From NCBI RefSeq assembly GCF_004119455.1, contig NZ_NRQT01000005.1, positions 248,001 to 312,000 of the forward strand: a stretch of DNA of 64,000 nucleotides, read 5' to 3'. The notes beneath the pieces were generated by a model. That model had not been told where the DNA came from and did no database searches. It saw only the letters and a program-made list of their open reading frames with translations. A program made the translations under genes and the position numbers. The stretch's first letter is position 1; each line of letters begins with the position of its first letter. This DNA is from Chryseobacterium sp. CH25. GTDB taxonomy: Bacteria; Bacteroidota; Bacteroidia; Flavobacteriales; Weeksellaceae. This document shows, one piece after another, positions 23,527 through 31,361 of this stretch.

Positions 23527-25917
23527 TTAGATGGTTAACTTTACGCCAACAGAGATGTTAATTCCAGGAAGCGGACTCAAAAATTTTAACTGGGAATTTT
23601 GAAGTCTGGCCTCTGAATTCAGTAAATTATTTCCTACAATATAATATTCCAGTTCTCCAAAGCTGAAGGTATTCTCTTTATACGAAATACGGGCATTCAG
23701 TAAAGAAAATGCAGGCATTGGAAGCTCAGGGTTAATATTTTTGCCAAGATATTTTTGTTTTAAATAATGGTCCAAAGTAACATTAATACTTAGCTTTTGC
23801 AATGTCCCGCTAATACTGAAGCCAAAACGGCTGGTAGGCATATTGGGCATATAATCTCCATCACTCCATTTCCTTATGGAACTATCGGCAGTACTGATGT
23901 TTCTTACCAGATCATAATAACCACCTATCTCCCACTTCCCTAGCTTATTAAAATCTACTTTGTAAGCTGCTTCTGCTTCAATTCCATTGATTTCTGTATC
24001 ATCAAAACGCCATTCTTTTACCAAATAAATTTCTCTGGAAATTCCTGTATGGGCAAGGTAAATATAATTTTTATAAGTAGTATGGTACCAATTGGCTGAT
24101 AATCTGAGGTTTTTTAAATTGATTCCGCCACCAATTTCAAGTGTTTTAGCAGTTTCCTTTTCAAGGCTGTCATCACCGTTTTCTTCTGTCAGAATAGCAA
24201 AATGATTGTTACCTGCATAAAGTTCATTCACTTCCGGAGCTCTTTCAGAATGATTATACTGTACTTTCAGGTAAGCTTTTTTAAATATATTCCACTGGCC
24301 CGCAGCATGAAACTGATTGAGGGTAAAGTCTCTATCACTAAGTTTACCACCGGAAAGTCCCCGGCTTCGGCTGTATTTGCTATCTGCCATAGCTCTGCGC
24401 TGAACATGATCGTTTCTATAGCCAAAATCAAATTCAATAAATTTGAAATCAAGGTGCTGCATAGTGAATATGCCAATTTCACGGCTGATAGTATTAGGTA
24501 AATATCTTTGTTTTCCTTCACCTTCCATATCTCTGTACTGAACTTCAACTCCTGTCGTACCTGATAGAAACTTAAATTTCTGTTGATTGATTTCCAGTCG
24601 ACCATGATGCTGATTAACAGTAAATTCATTTGCCCGATAACGTTCAAGAAGTTCTGCATTTTTAGAAAACACTCCCATATAATTAAGCTTTATGCTTGAA
24701 ATTGGAAAGTTTTTAAACGTATACCCTGTTTCCAGCATCGCTTTATGAGAAAGGCTTCTTATATTAATCGGCAGATATTCAATTTTTTGCTGAGGCCCTC
24801 CATGAGAATGTTTGGGAATCTTATAAATAGCATATCCGGGAACTCCAAAGTATGAATAAGAGTTTTGATAAGCTCCTCCCACATACAATGATTTTCCAAT
24901 ATAACTTGTTCCAATATAAAATGAATTACTTTCCGAATGGCTGTTGGGAATAACACCATCTTTGGGTTGAACATAATCTTTGATATTGTTTACTTCACTT
25001 CTATAACGGTCTTTTACAGGATCTTGACCGGGAATATATTTATCATTTTTTGGATTAGGATGATATTTGCCGTCTGAAGGATTATAATAAGTGGCACTAA
25101 AGGTATAAAGGTCCCCTTCCGAAAGTTCATATTCCTCAAAGTGATCTAAAGCAAACTGACTGATGTATGGGAAAAGACTGGTATTAAGAACATTTCTTGA
25201 ATCTACATCGATCTGGCAAAGAGATTGTAAAATGCTATTGAATCCTACCAGTTGAGGATCATAGCACCTGCTGTCTTTAGTATTTCCGGGAATTCTGACC
25301 ATTTCCTGTTTCTGATTAACCGCTCCCATCGTCCAGACCCAGTTTTTAGCAATAGCCCCTTTAGCTGAAAATGCCTGCTTTTGCCCGCTGTTGCTTCCAC
25401 CTTCAAGAATAGCTTTTAGATTTAAATTTTTAGAGGGTAGTTGTTTGGGAACATAATCCGTTTCAATATTAATAGCCCCTCCAATTGCTTTTCCGCCAAA
25501 TAAAACTGCAGCAGAGTTCTTATAAATATTGATACTCTGTACATTATTCATTTCTATATCAGTATTGAAATCTGGGCTTATTCCCGAAAGATCATTTACA
25601 GACATTCCATTTTCCAGAACCTTTACCCTGTTACCACTTAAACTTCTGATTACCGGTGCGCCTGAATTAGGACCATAGCCGGAGTTCTGAATTCCAGGAA
25701 TTTTACTTAAAGTTTCCCCTAATGTGTTTGATTGAATAAAATCCAGCGTTTTCCTGGAAACATTCACCAGATCATGGTTCTGTTTTCCTTTTACTTCTAC
25801 AGATTCAATGTCTTTAACGACTTTTTTTTCGGAGTTTGTTTTTTGTGCCTTTAGAGCAGAAGGACAGTAAAAAAGAGAACTCCCCACCAAGAAAAAGATG
25901 GTTCTTTTCATGTGCAT
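23527..25917 (-). CDS. ZnuD-like TonB-dependent receptor
   Basis: A 796-residue outer-membrane receptor: signal peptide ending ALKAQ near residue 25, plug domain (SNTLGETLSKIPGIQNSGYG, then VKVLENGMSVNDLSG, then AIGGAINIET), and a 22-strand barrel ending VGVKLTI. The barrel holds ERAPEVNELYAGNNHFAILT with acidic EENGDDSLEKE, as in ZnuD-type zinc receptors. The extracellular loop includes HSHGGPQQ, a plausible metal site. A perfect 16-bp inverted repeat identical in layout to sites by the Zur-like gene lies 33 bases upstream. I infer zinc-repressed zinc or zincophore uptake. Confidence 0.87.
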   Translation of the reverse strand: MHMKRTIFFLVGSSLFYCPSALKAQKTNSEKKVVKDIESVEVKGKQNHDLVNVSRKTLDFIQSNTLGETLSKIPGIQNSGYGPNSGAPVIRSLSGNRVKVLENGMSVNDLSGISPDFNTDIEMNNVQSINIYKNSAAVLFGGKAIGGAINIETDYVPKQLPSKNLNLKAILEGGSNSGQKQAFSAKGAIAKNWVWTMGAVNQKQEMVRIPGNTKDSRCYDPQLVGFNSILQSLCQIDVDSRNVLNTSLFPYISQFALDHFEEYELSEGDLYTFSATYYNPSDGKYHPNPKNDKYIPGQDPVKDRYRSEVNNIKDYVQPKDGVIPNSHSESNSFYIGTSYIGKSLYVGGAYQNSYSYFGVPGYAIYKIPKHSHGGPQQKIEYLPINIRSLSHKAMLETGYTFKNFPISSIKLNYMGVFSKNAELLERYRANEFTVNQHHGRLEINQQKFKFLSGTTGVEVQYRDMEGEGKQRYLPNTISREIGIFTMQHLDFKFIEFDFGYRNDHVQRRAMADSKYSRSRGLSGGKLSDRDFTLNQFHAAGQWNIFKKAYLKVQYNHSERAPEVNELYAGNNHFAILTEENGDDSLEKETAKTLEIGGGINLKNLRLSANWYHTTYKNYIYLAHTGISREIYLVKEWRFDDTEINGIEAEAAYKVDFNKLGKWEIGGYYDLVRNISTADSSIRKWSDGDYMPNMPTSRFGFSISGTLQKLSINVTLDHYLKQKYLGKNINPELPMPAFSLLNARISYKENTFSFGELEYYIVGNNLLNSEARLQNSQLKFLSPLPGINISVGVKLTI

Positions 25918-25949
25918 ATACTTTAATTATCCAGCAAAACTAGATAATT

Positions 25950-25986
25950 AAATTCATTAATGCAATAAGGTTGCATTAATGAATTT
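25950..25986. promoter_or_regulatory. Zur-box candidate upstream of the ZnuD-like receptor
   Basis: A perfect inverted repeat with 16-base arms (AAATTCATTAATGCAA, spacer TAAGG, complement). Its core, AATGCAA-N5-TTGCATT, is shared with sites at 37910-37928 and 39552-39570. Lies between the receptor and the divergent Crp/Fnr gene and could act on either. Confidence 0.75.
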
Positions 25987-26140
25987 TAAAATGATTCTTC
26001 TTTTAAAAGAGCACTCAGAAGTAAGGTATTAATTTACTGTCAGATACTGATTGTCTTATTTTCTTAATTGATAATCTTTTTTATGGCTGGAAATTTTCCG
26101 AAATTGGAATACTGGCTTATCTTTACTATTTTAAATCCCT

Positions 26141-26719
26141 ATGCTGTTAGAAAAATTATTCAAGGAATTTGATGTAGAAATTGATACATTCAATTCAGCT
26201 GATTCTGTACTTTTTGACCAATATTTTGAACGTATTCTGGTTAAAAAGAACACATTTCTTATTAAAGAAGGAGAATTTGAAAAATACAGTTATTTTATTT
26301 TCAGTGGAATGGCCCGCTGCTGGACTCTCAACCATAAAGGTGAAGAACAAACGTTTTGGTTTTGCAAAGAAGGTTCATTTTCTTTATCAAATATTTCTTT
26401 TACCCTAAAAGAGCGGTCAACCTTTAATGTGCAAACCATTACTGATTGTGATATATATAAGATTGATTATCAGCAGGCAGGAAAACTTTATGAAGCAATT
26501 CCAGGGTTAAAAACAGTTTTTGAAGACCTCACTGCCAGATTGTTAAATAAGCTTCTCAATCGTAATATCAACCTGATAAAATATTCTCCTGAACAGTATT
26601 ATCTGCAAATGATGGCTGAATATGGAGATACTTTTAATTATATTCCTTTAAAAGATATTGCTTCTTATTTAGGAATTACGCCTCAGGCGCTCAGCAGAAT
26701 CCGTAAACGCATTTTTTAA
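26141..26719 (+). CDS. Crp/Fnr-family regulator
   Basis: A 192-residue protein with a cyclic-nucleotide-binding jelly roll (ILVKKNTFLIKEGEFEKYSY at about 31-50) and a C-terminal helix-turn-helix (IPLKDIASYLGITPQALSRI). The ligand cannot be predicted: the phosphate-binding cassette of true cAMP receptors is not conserved, and no cysteines suggest Fe-S. It is divergent from the ZnuD-like receptor and is followed by an acetyltransferase in the same direction. Confidence 0.87.
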   Translation: MLLEKLFKEFDVEIDTFNSADSVLFDQYFERILVKKNTFLIKEGEFEKYSYFIFSGMARCWTLNHKGEEQTFWFCKEGSFSLSNISFTLKERSTFNVQTITDCDIYKIDYQQAGKLYEAIPGLKTVFEDLTARLLNKLLNRNINLIKYSPEQYYLQMMAEYGDTFNYIPLKDIASYLGITPQALSRIRKRIF

Positions 26720-26778
26720 CCCAGGTTCAGTGGTTGATCTTAATAAATAAGGACTTTTGCAACACAAAATTTACAATT

Positions 26779-27201
26779 ATGATTAGAGATATTATAGAAA
26801 CGGATTACCCACAATTGATGAAGATTTGGGAAAGTGCCGTACTCAATACCCACGATTTTTTAAAAGAAGAAGATTTTAATTATTATAAAAAAGAAATTCC
26901 CGGCTATTTTGAACATGTTATTTTATTGGGATTTGAAGAAAATGGTGCTTTAATTGGGTTTATGGGAATTGCAGAAGGAAATCTTGAGATGCTGTTTATT
27001 CATAATGATTATCGTGGAAAAGGAATTGGGAAAAAACTGATTCAGTATGGTATAGATCATCTAAAAGTAACCAAAGTAGATGTAAATGAGCAAAATATTC
27101 AAGCTGTCGATTTTTACAAGCATATTGGTTTTCATGTTCTGAACAGATCAGAATTAGATGGGCAAGGGAAAGAATATCCTATTCTGCATATGGAGCTATA
27201 A
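26779..27201 (+). CDS. GNAT N-acetyltransferase
   Basis: A 140-residue GNAT protein. I use the ATG at 26779 (MIRDIIETDYPQLMKIWESA), which fits the family N-terminus; an earlier in-frame start adds 15 unrelated residues. Acetyl-CoA site: EMLFIHNDYRGKGIGKKLIQ, with the R/QxxGxG/A signature, followed by VDVNEQNIQAVDFYKHIGF. Similar to YjaB/YiiD-type acetyltransferases. Substrate unknown. Probably co-transcribed with the Crp/Fnr gene. Confidence 0.87.
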   Translation: MIRDIIETDYPQLMKIWESAVLNTHDFLKEEDFNYYKKEIPGYFEHVILLGFEENGALIGFMGIAEGNLEMLFIHNDYRGKGIGKKLIQYGIDHLKVTKVDVNEQNIQAVDFYKHIGFHVLNRSELDGQGKEYPILHMEL

Positions 27202-27231
27202 TTGGTTTAAAACAAGTTATAGCTATGGCCG

Positions 27232-27255
27232 AAAAGCATCCTTTTGGATGCTTTT
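27232..27255 (+). terminator. Rho-independent terminator
   Basis: 10-bp stem AAAAGCATCC with loop TTTT and a T tract, downstream of the acetyltransferase. Confidence 0.75.
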
Positions 27256-27322
27256 TCATATTGAATTAAAGATATATTTCTGTTGACAGTATTGTATGAT
27301 CTTGTCATCATTCAATAAATTA

Positions 27323-28126
27323 CTATACAATAAATAATGAGGCAATAGCCTGGGCATCACTTCCGCTTAAAATCTCATCATAGGCTGCTGATCCTGCGGC
27401 AGCTCCAAATGCAGTTCCTGTGTTATATCCTGCCTGGTTTACGTTATCTTCTCCGGCATAAACAGGATTAGTTGCGGAAGGCATACTTCCTCCATTGGCA
27501 AGTTCAATCCAGCCTTTATTGGCTCTCATTCTTCTTACTTGGGAAGCATGCCTAGCTTCCACAGAGTGAATCTGTAATGCAGCCTGAAGGACAACTTTAT
27601 TGGACATAACATTTCCCGCCTGTCCCTTATAAGCTCTTACTCCTGTATCCTCAAAAGCCTGAGCCAGAACAAGGAACTGACTGTAATCGGTAAAAGGAGA
27701 AAAATTACCGCTGGCTGTAAAATCAAAGGTGGGTTTATTACCTGGCATTGTTCCTAATGAAGTAAGAGTACTTTTCAGGAAGCTTACATGGGCGGATTCA
27801 TGCTTTGAAATCTGCATAAAAACAGTTCTGTCAGCATTAGGAATTAATCCTGCTGTGGATAATCCTATAGCATAGTATTCATTTTCAAGGTATTCCAGCA
27901 CCAGTGCAAGCTGTAATGCATCCGTTAAAGTACTTTTAAGAGTTGTCCCTGTGATAGGGGTACTTTTTGTTTCTGCAGCCATTAAAGTTCCTAAACCAAG
28001 AGGAACTGCTGCTACCGCTGCTTTTTTTCCGAACGATGAAATATCCGTAATGGTCTCTAATCTTGAAGCTTCCGTTGTAAAAAACTTATCATGGGAGAGC
28101 TTATCTAATAATCTAAGAATGTTCAT
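27323..28126 (-). CDS. Ferritin-like domain protein (second of pair)
   Basis: A 267-residue protein starting at MNILRLLDKLSHDKFF (28126); the frame is open further upstream but that part only shadows the neighbouring gene. A helical four-helix ferritin-like domain is visible: QLALVLEYLENEYYAIGLST, QISKHESAHVSFLKSTLTSL, VLAQAFEDTGVRAYKGQAG and LQIHSVEARHASQVRRMRA, with the E/H residues expected of a diiron or vestigial metal site. N-terminal hydrophobic part GKKAAVAAVPLGLGTLMAAE suggests membrane or export targeting. It follows its paralogue by 25 bases. Confidence 0.82.
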   Translation of the reverse strand: MNILRLLDKLSHDKFFTTEASRLETITDISSFGKKAAVAAVPLGLGTLMAAETKSTPITGTTLKSTLTDALQLALVLEYLENEYYAIGLSTAGLIPNADRTVFMQISKHESAHVSFLKSTLTSLGTMPGNKPTFDFTASGNFSPFTDYSQFLVLAQAFEDTGVRAYKGQAGNVMSNKVVLQAALQIHSVEARHASQVRRMRANKGWIELANGGSMPSATNPVYAGEDNVNQAGYNTGTAFGAAAGSAAYDEILSGSDAQAIASLFIV

Positions 28127-28151
28127 AATACAAGTTTTTAAAAATGAATAA

Positions 28152-28865
28152 CTAGTTAATACCTCTTTCTTTCCATGTAAATCGGGTTTTGATAAACCCA
28201 CCTGCTGCTGCCACAATGTCTTTAGGTTCTTTGGCAAGGTCAAGGCCATTAGCATCTATTACATCATCTCCTGAAAAATCGGATGATCCCGGATTAATCA
28301 GATCTCTGATTGCAGAGGCATGTCTAGCCTCTACAGAAACTATTTTACCGGCAATCACAAGATAAGCTGGATTAGTAATATATTTTCCGGCACCATTGTA
28401 CGCTGCTACTCCTGTATCTTCTAAAGCTTTAGCCGTTGCCAGAACAGAATTTCTGTCATTAAAATTTACATTCGGATATTGAAATTCAAGCTTAGGAAGA
28501 ACGTTTTGAGTAGCACCTGTGATGGCTGCTTTGAAAAAGTCTCTGTGAATAACTTCATGGTGATAGAGATCTGTGAAAACTTCTTTTTCAATACTGGAAA
28601 TACCGGTATAGAAATTATTGACAACTTTAGTATAGAAGTCTGCTTCCAGTTGTTCAAGAGCATAAGCATAATTTAATACACCAACATCTCCCGCTCCAAG
28701 ATCAAAAACTGGATTGTTTTCCATCTGTTCAAAATAATCATCATCATTACATCCTATCATCGTAAGTCCGGCAATAGCCAGTCCCACTCCACTCAGTTTC
28801 AGAAAATTTCTTCTGCCTGTATCCAGAGTTGCTCCCTGATTAGAAACATGAACTGTATTTTTCAT
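28152..28865 (-). CDS. Ferritin-like domain protein with Tat signal (first of pair)
   Basis: A 237-residue protein with a Tat-type leader (GRRNFLKLSGVGLAIAGL) and a lipobox-like cysteine in TMIGC at about 39. The ferritin-like core shows YAYALEQLEADFYTKVV, LYHHEVIHRDFFKAAI, ALEDTGVAAYNGAGKY and KIVSVEARHASAIRDLI, matching its paralogue downstream. Export in a folded state by Tat would fit a metal-loaded protein. The function of this Bacteroidota family is unproven; a role in iron storage or oxidative stress is inference. Confidence 0.85.
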   Translation of the reverse strand: MKNTVHVSNQGATLDTGRRNFLKLSGVGLAIAGLTMIGCNDDDYFEQMENNPVFDLGAGDVGVLNYAYALEQLEADFYTKVVNNFYTGISSIEKEVFTDLYHHEVIHRDFFKAAITGATQNVLPKLEFQYPNVNFNDRNSVLATAKALEDTGVAAYNGAGKYITNPAYLVIAGKIVSVEARHASAIRDLINPGSSDFSGDDVIDANGLDLAKEPKDIVAAAGGFIKTRFTWKERGIN

Positions 28866-28907
28866 AATATTAATTTTTAAAGTGTTTGATTAAATGCTAA
28901 AAAGAAA

Positions 28908-28934
28908 AAAACAGCATACGGAAAATGCTGTTTT
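28908..28934 (-). terminator. Terminator of the fasciclin gene
   Basis: 10-bp stem AAAACAGCAT, then on the minus strand a run of seven T and TCTTTTT, 16 bases after the fasciclin stop. It separates that gene from the ferritin-like pair, so the pair is either read through or has its own promoter. Confidence 0.78.
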
Positions 28935-28949
28935 AGATTTTAATAATTC

Positions 28950-29519
28950 CTATGGCATCAGAACGGTATCTATTACGTGAATAACTCCGTTTGACTGATT
29001 AACATCCGCGATCGTTACTTTCGCACTGTTTCCTTTTGCGTCTTTTATGTAAAGATCTTTTCCTTTAGTCCAAAAAGTAAGGTCCTCGCCCTGTACCGTT
29101 TTCATCATACTTTTTCCGTTTCCGGCTTTTACAGCGGCCCAAATTTCTTTAGCGTTGTATTTTCCGGATAGAACGTGATAAGTCAATATGCTTGTAAGCA
29201 TAGCTTTGTTTTCTGGCTTTACCAGATTTTCTACGGTACCTTTAGGAAGCTTTGCAAAGGCAGCATCAGTAGGTGCCAGCACCGTAAAAGGACCTTTTCC
29301 CTCCAGAGTTTCAACCAATCCCGCAGCTTTTACAGCGGCAACAAGTGTTTTATGATCCTTGGAGTTTACAGCGTTTTCAATAATATTCTTAGACGGATAC
29401 ATAGGAGCACCGCCTACCATTACTGTTTTTTCTTTCATCATTTGTGCAGTTACCTTCCCACTAAAAGCAAATGATAAAGCTACCATTGCTAAAACTGTGA
29501 TTTTTGATTTTGTGTTCAT
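28950..29519 (-). CDS. Fasciclin-domain secreted protein
   Basis: A 189-residue protein starting MNTKSKITVLAMVALSFAFS (29519), with a signal peptide cut after KVTAQ. It has one FAS1 domain: NIIENAVNSKDHKTLVAAVK, GPFTVLAPTDAAFAKLPKG, LTSILTYHVLSGKY, and the closing NGVIHVIDTVLMP. Such proteins are exported adhesion or matrix proteins. In many Bacteroidota a fasciclin gene sits beside an ECF sigma/anti-sigma pair, as here, which suggests regulation by it. Confidence 0.92.
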   Translation of the reverse strand: MNTKSKITVLAMVALSFAFSGKVTAQMMKEKTVMVGGAPMYPSKNIIENAVNSKDHKTLVAAVKAAGLVETLEGKGPFTVLAPTDAAFAKLPKGTVENLVKPENKAMLTSILTYHVLSGKYNAKEIWAAVKAGNGKSMMKTVQGEDLTFWTKGKDLYIKDAKGNSAKVTIADVNQSNGVIHVIDTVLMP

Positions 29520-29647
29520 TGTACTGAATTTTTTTAATGAGTTATTGTTAATTTGTGTTTTTAAAATCATTTACGAGTTTGGATTTAATTTGGATTGAAA
29601 AAAGATTTTATTTTAATTAAATTATTGACAATCAATTATTTATTTTT

Positions 29648-29788
29648 TTAAATTGAAGTAAAATCAAGACAGATAGAGTTCATACAGAACCTTTTTCCTG
29701 TTGGTTTTGGGTCGTCATCGAAAATATGCTTCAGATGAGAATCACATCTTCCACATAGTGCTATTGCTTTTGACAGTAAGTTTTTCAT
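29648..29788 (-). pseudogene. msrB C-terminal remnant
   Basis: A 46-codon frame on the minus strand (ATG 29788, stop 29648) encodes [20 protein letters not shown] followed by MNSICLDF, which matches the C-terminal third of methionine-R-sulfoxide reductase B (RSxxADSHLGHVFxDGPxPTGxRYCxNS). The catalytic cysteine is present, but the first two thirds of the domain are missing. A degraded copy or a very short conserved relative; I favour a relic. Confidence 0.6.
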
Positions 29789-29879
29789 TTTTAAAAATTT
29801 TTCAAACATTTTCTTACAATCATTTACGAAATAAAATATAATTTGGATTTTGTTGGGAATGTGTTTTATTTTATTACAT

Positions 29880-30449
29880 TTGGATAGAAAAATAAAAACT
29901 ATTAAAACAACCTACTCTGAAGAAGAACTTATCGTTTTATTAAAAGAAAAAAACGAAAATGGTTTTCATTATCTGTATGACCACTACTCTGGTGCGTTGT
30001 ATGGAGTTATTCTTCGAATTGTTCAGTCTAAAGAATACGCTGAAGAAGTCATTCAGGATGTTTTTGTGAAGATTTGGAACTCTATTCATCAATATGATGC
30101 GTCTAAAGGAAGGTTTTATACCTGGATGATTAATATTGCAAGGAATACTGCCATAGATTATTTAAAGTCTAAAGGATTCCAGAATGAGCTTAAAAACCAA
30201 CCTCTTCCAGATTTCGTATATAATACTACAGAACTTTCCACAGTTAATAATTCAGCTGATTATATTGGATTTAACAATGTACTCGAGAGTTTGGAAGTTG
30301 ATAAGCAGGAGCTTATTAATCTCTCTTATTATCAGGGATATACCCAACACGAAATCTCTGAAAAGCTGAAGATACCGCTTGGGACAGTAAAGACAAAGAT
30401 GCGGAATGCACTAATGAAATTAAAGGATTTGCTAAAAGATTATCAATAA
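29880..30449 (+). CDS. ECF-type RNA polymerase sigma factor
   Basis: A sigma-70 family protein of about 189 residues. Region 2 reads [20 protein letters not shown] with [21 protein letters not shown], and region 4 reads [20 protein letters not shown] with [18 protein letters not shown]. There is no ATG in range. I prefer the TTG at 29880 (encoding [17 protein letters not shown]); another TTG at 29850 is possible. It is followed after one base by an anti-sigma gene. I infer control of itself and perhaps the divergent fasciclin gene. Confidence 0.87.
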   Translation: MDRKIKTIKTTYSEEELIVLLKEKNENGFHYLYDHYSGALYGVILRIVQSKEYAEEVIQDVFVKIWNSIHQYDASKGRFYTWMINIARNTAIDYLKSKGFQNELKNQPLPDFVYNTTELSTVNNSADYIGFNNVLESLEVDKQELINLSYYQGYTQHEISEKLKIPLGTVKTKMRNALMKLKDLLKDYQ

Positions 30450-30450
30450 A

Positions 30451-31257
30451 TTGAACACTAAAGAATACATATCATCCGGAATTATAGAATCTTATATTCT
30501 AGGCCATGCTTCTCCCGAGGAAGCAGGGATTTTGGAGTGTGTGATAAAGAATAATGCTGAAGTAAAAGCTGCTTTTGAAGAAGCACAGAAAACTTTGGAA
30601 AATCTTGCTACAGCACAGGCTGTAACACCTCCAAGTGATTTGAAATCTAAAATCTGGAATAAGATTCAGAACGAGCAGGTTCTTGAAGAAGAAAAAATAG
30701 TTCCTCCAGAATCCGCAGCTATTACTCCTTTGGAAGTAGTGGAAACTAAGAGAATAAATAACTGGAAAACGCTTGGTATTGCTGCTTCAGTTTTATTTTT
30801 AGCGAGTATTGCGGGAAATCTTTTCTGGATCAGTAAGCAATCTGAAGTACAGAAAGAAATTGCAAAAGTAAAAACTGAAAAACAATCTCAGGATCTGGCC
30901 ATGCAAAAGCTGAATCAGAAAGTGGCTATGTTTTCTAATCCTGATATGCAAATGGTCATGTTAAAAGGAGTAGAAAAACATCAGGATGCTAAAGCAATGG
31001 TATTCTGGGATAAAAAAACAAAAGAGGTTTATCTTAATGGGGAGAATCTTCCTAAAGCTCCAACAGGAATGCAGTATCAGCTTTGGGCCATTGAAGACGG
31101 AAAACCGGTAAGTGCAGGAATGTATTCAGAAGATAAAGACAGTAAGATTGCTTTAGCCAATATTTCAAAAGCACAGGCTTTTGCCATTACCCTTGAAAAA
31201 GAAGGCGGAAGCCCTGTTCCTACAATGGAAAATATGTTTGTAATGGGAGAAATCTAA
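30451..31257 (+). CDS. Anti-sigma factor (RskA-like)
   Basis: A 268-residue membrane protein starting with TTG one base after the sigma stop, indicating translational coupling. An N-terminal zinc-less anti-sigma domain (GIIESYILGHASPEEAGILE) is followed by a single transmembrane helix at about 110-130 (TLGIAASVLFLASIAGNLFW) and a periplasmic RskA C-terminal domain (VYLNGENLPKAPTGMQYQLW, GSPVPT). RskA-type factors hold their sigma factor at the membrane until the periplasmic part senses a signal. Confidence 0.9.
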   Translation: MNTKEYISSGIIESYILGHASPEEAGILECVIKNNAEVKAAFEEAQKTLENLATAQAVTPPSDLKSKIWNKIQNEQVLEEEKIVPPESAAITPLEVVETKRINNWKTLGIAASVLFLASIAGNLFWISKQSEVQKEIAKVKTEKQSQDLAMQKLNQKVAMFSNPDMQMVMLKGVEKHQDAKAMVFWDKKTKEVYLNGENLPKAPTGMQYQLWAIEDGKPVSAGMYSEDKDSKIALANISKAQAFAITLEKEGGSPVPTMENMFVMGEI

Positions 31258-31309
31258 GTAATAAATAAACTTGAGGGATTTTTCTTTCAGGTCTCAAAAT
31301 AATACAAAT

Positions 31310-31338
31310 CAAAAAGCATCCAAATAGGATGCTTTTTG
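31310..31338. terminator. Bidirectional terminator
   Basis: A 12-bp stem (CAAAAAGCATCC) with an AAATA loop between the convergent anti-sigma and metE genes. Confidence 0.8.
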
Positions 31339-31361
31339 GCTTTCTAAGAGTTTGAAAATAT

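Noticed and set aside
24202..25000. Several frames of 70 to 130 residues within the ZnuD-like receptor gene, both strands
   Set aside because: All overlap a well-supported TonB-dependent receptor and lack any recognisable motif.
28127..28255. N-terminal extension of the second ferritin-like protein up to 28255
   Set aside because: The extra residues read through the 3' end of the upstream paralogue in another frame and have no family similarity; the ATG at 28126 fits.
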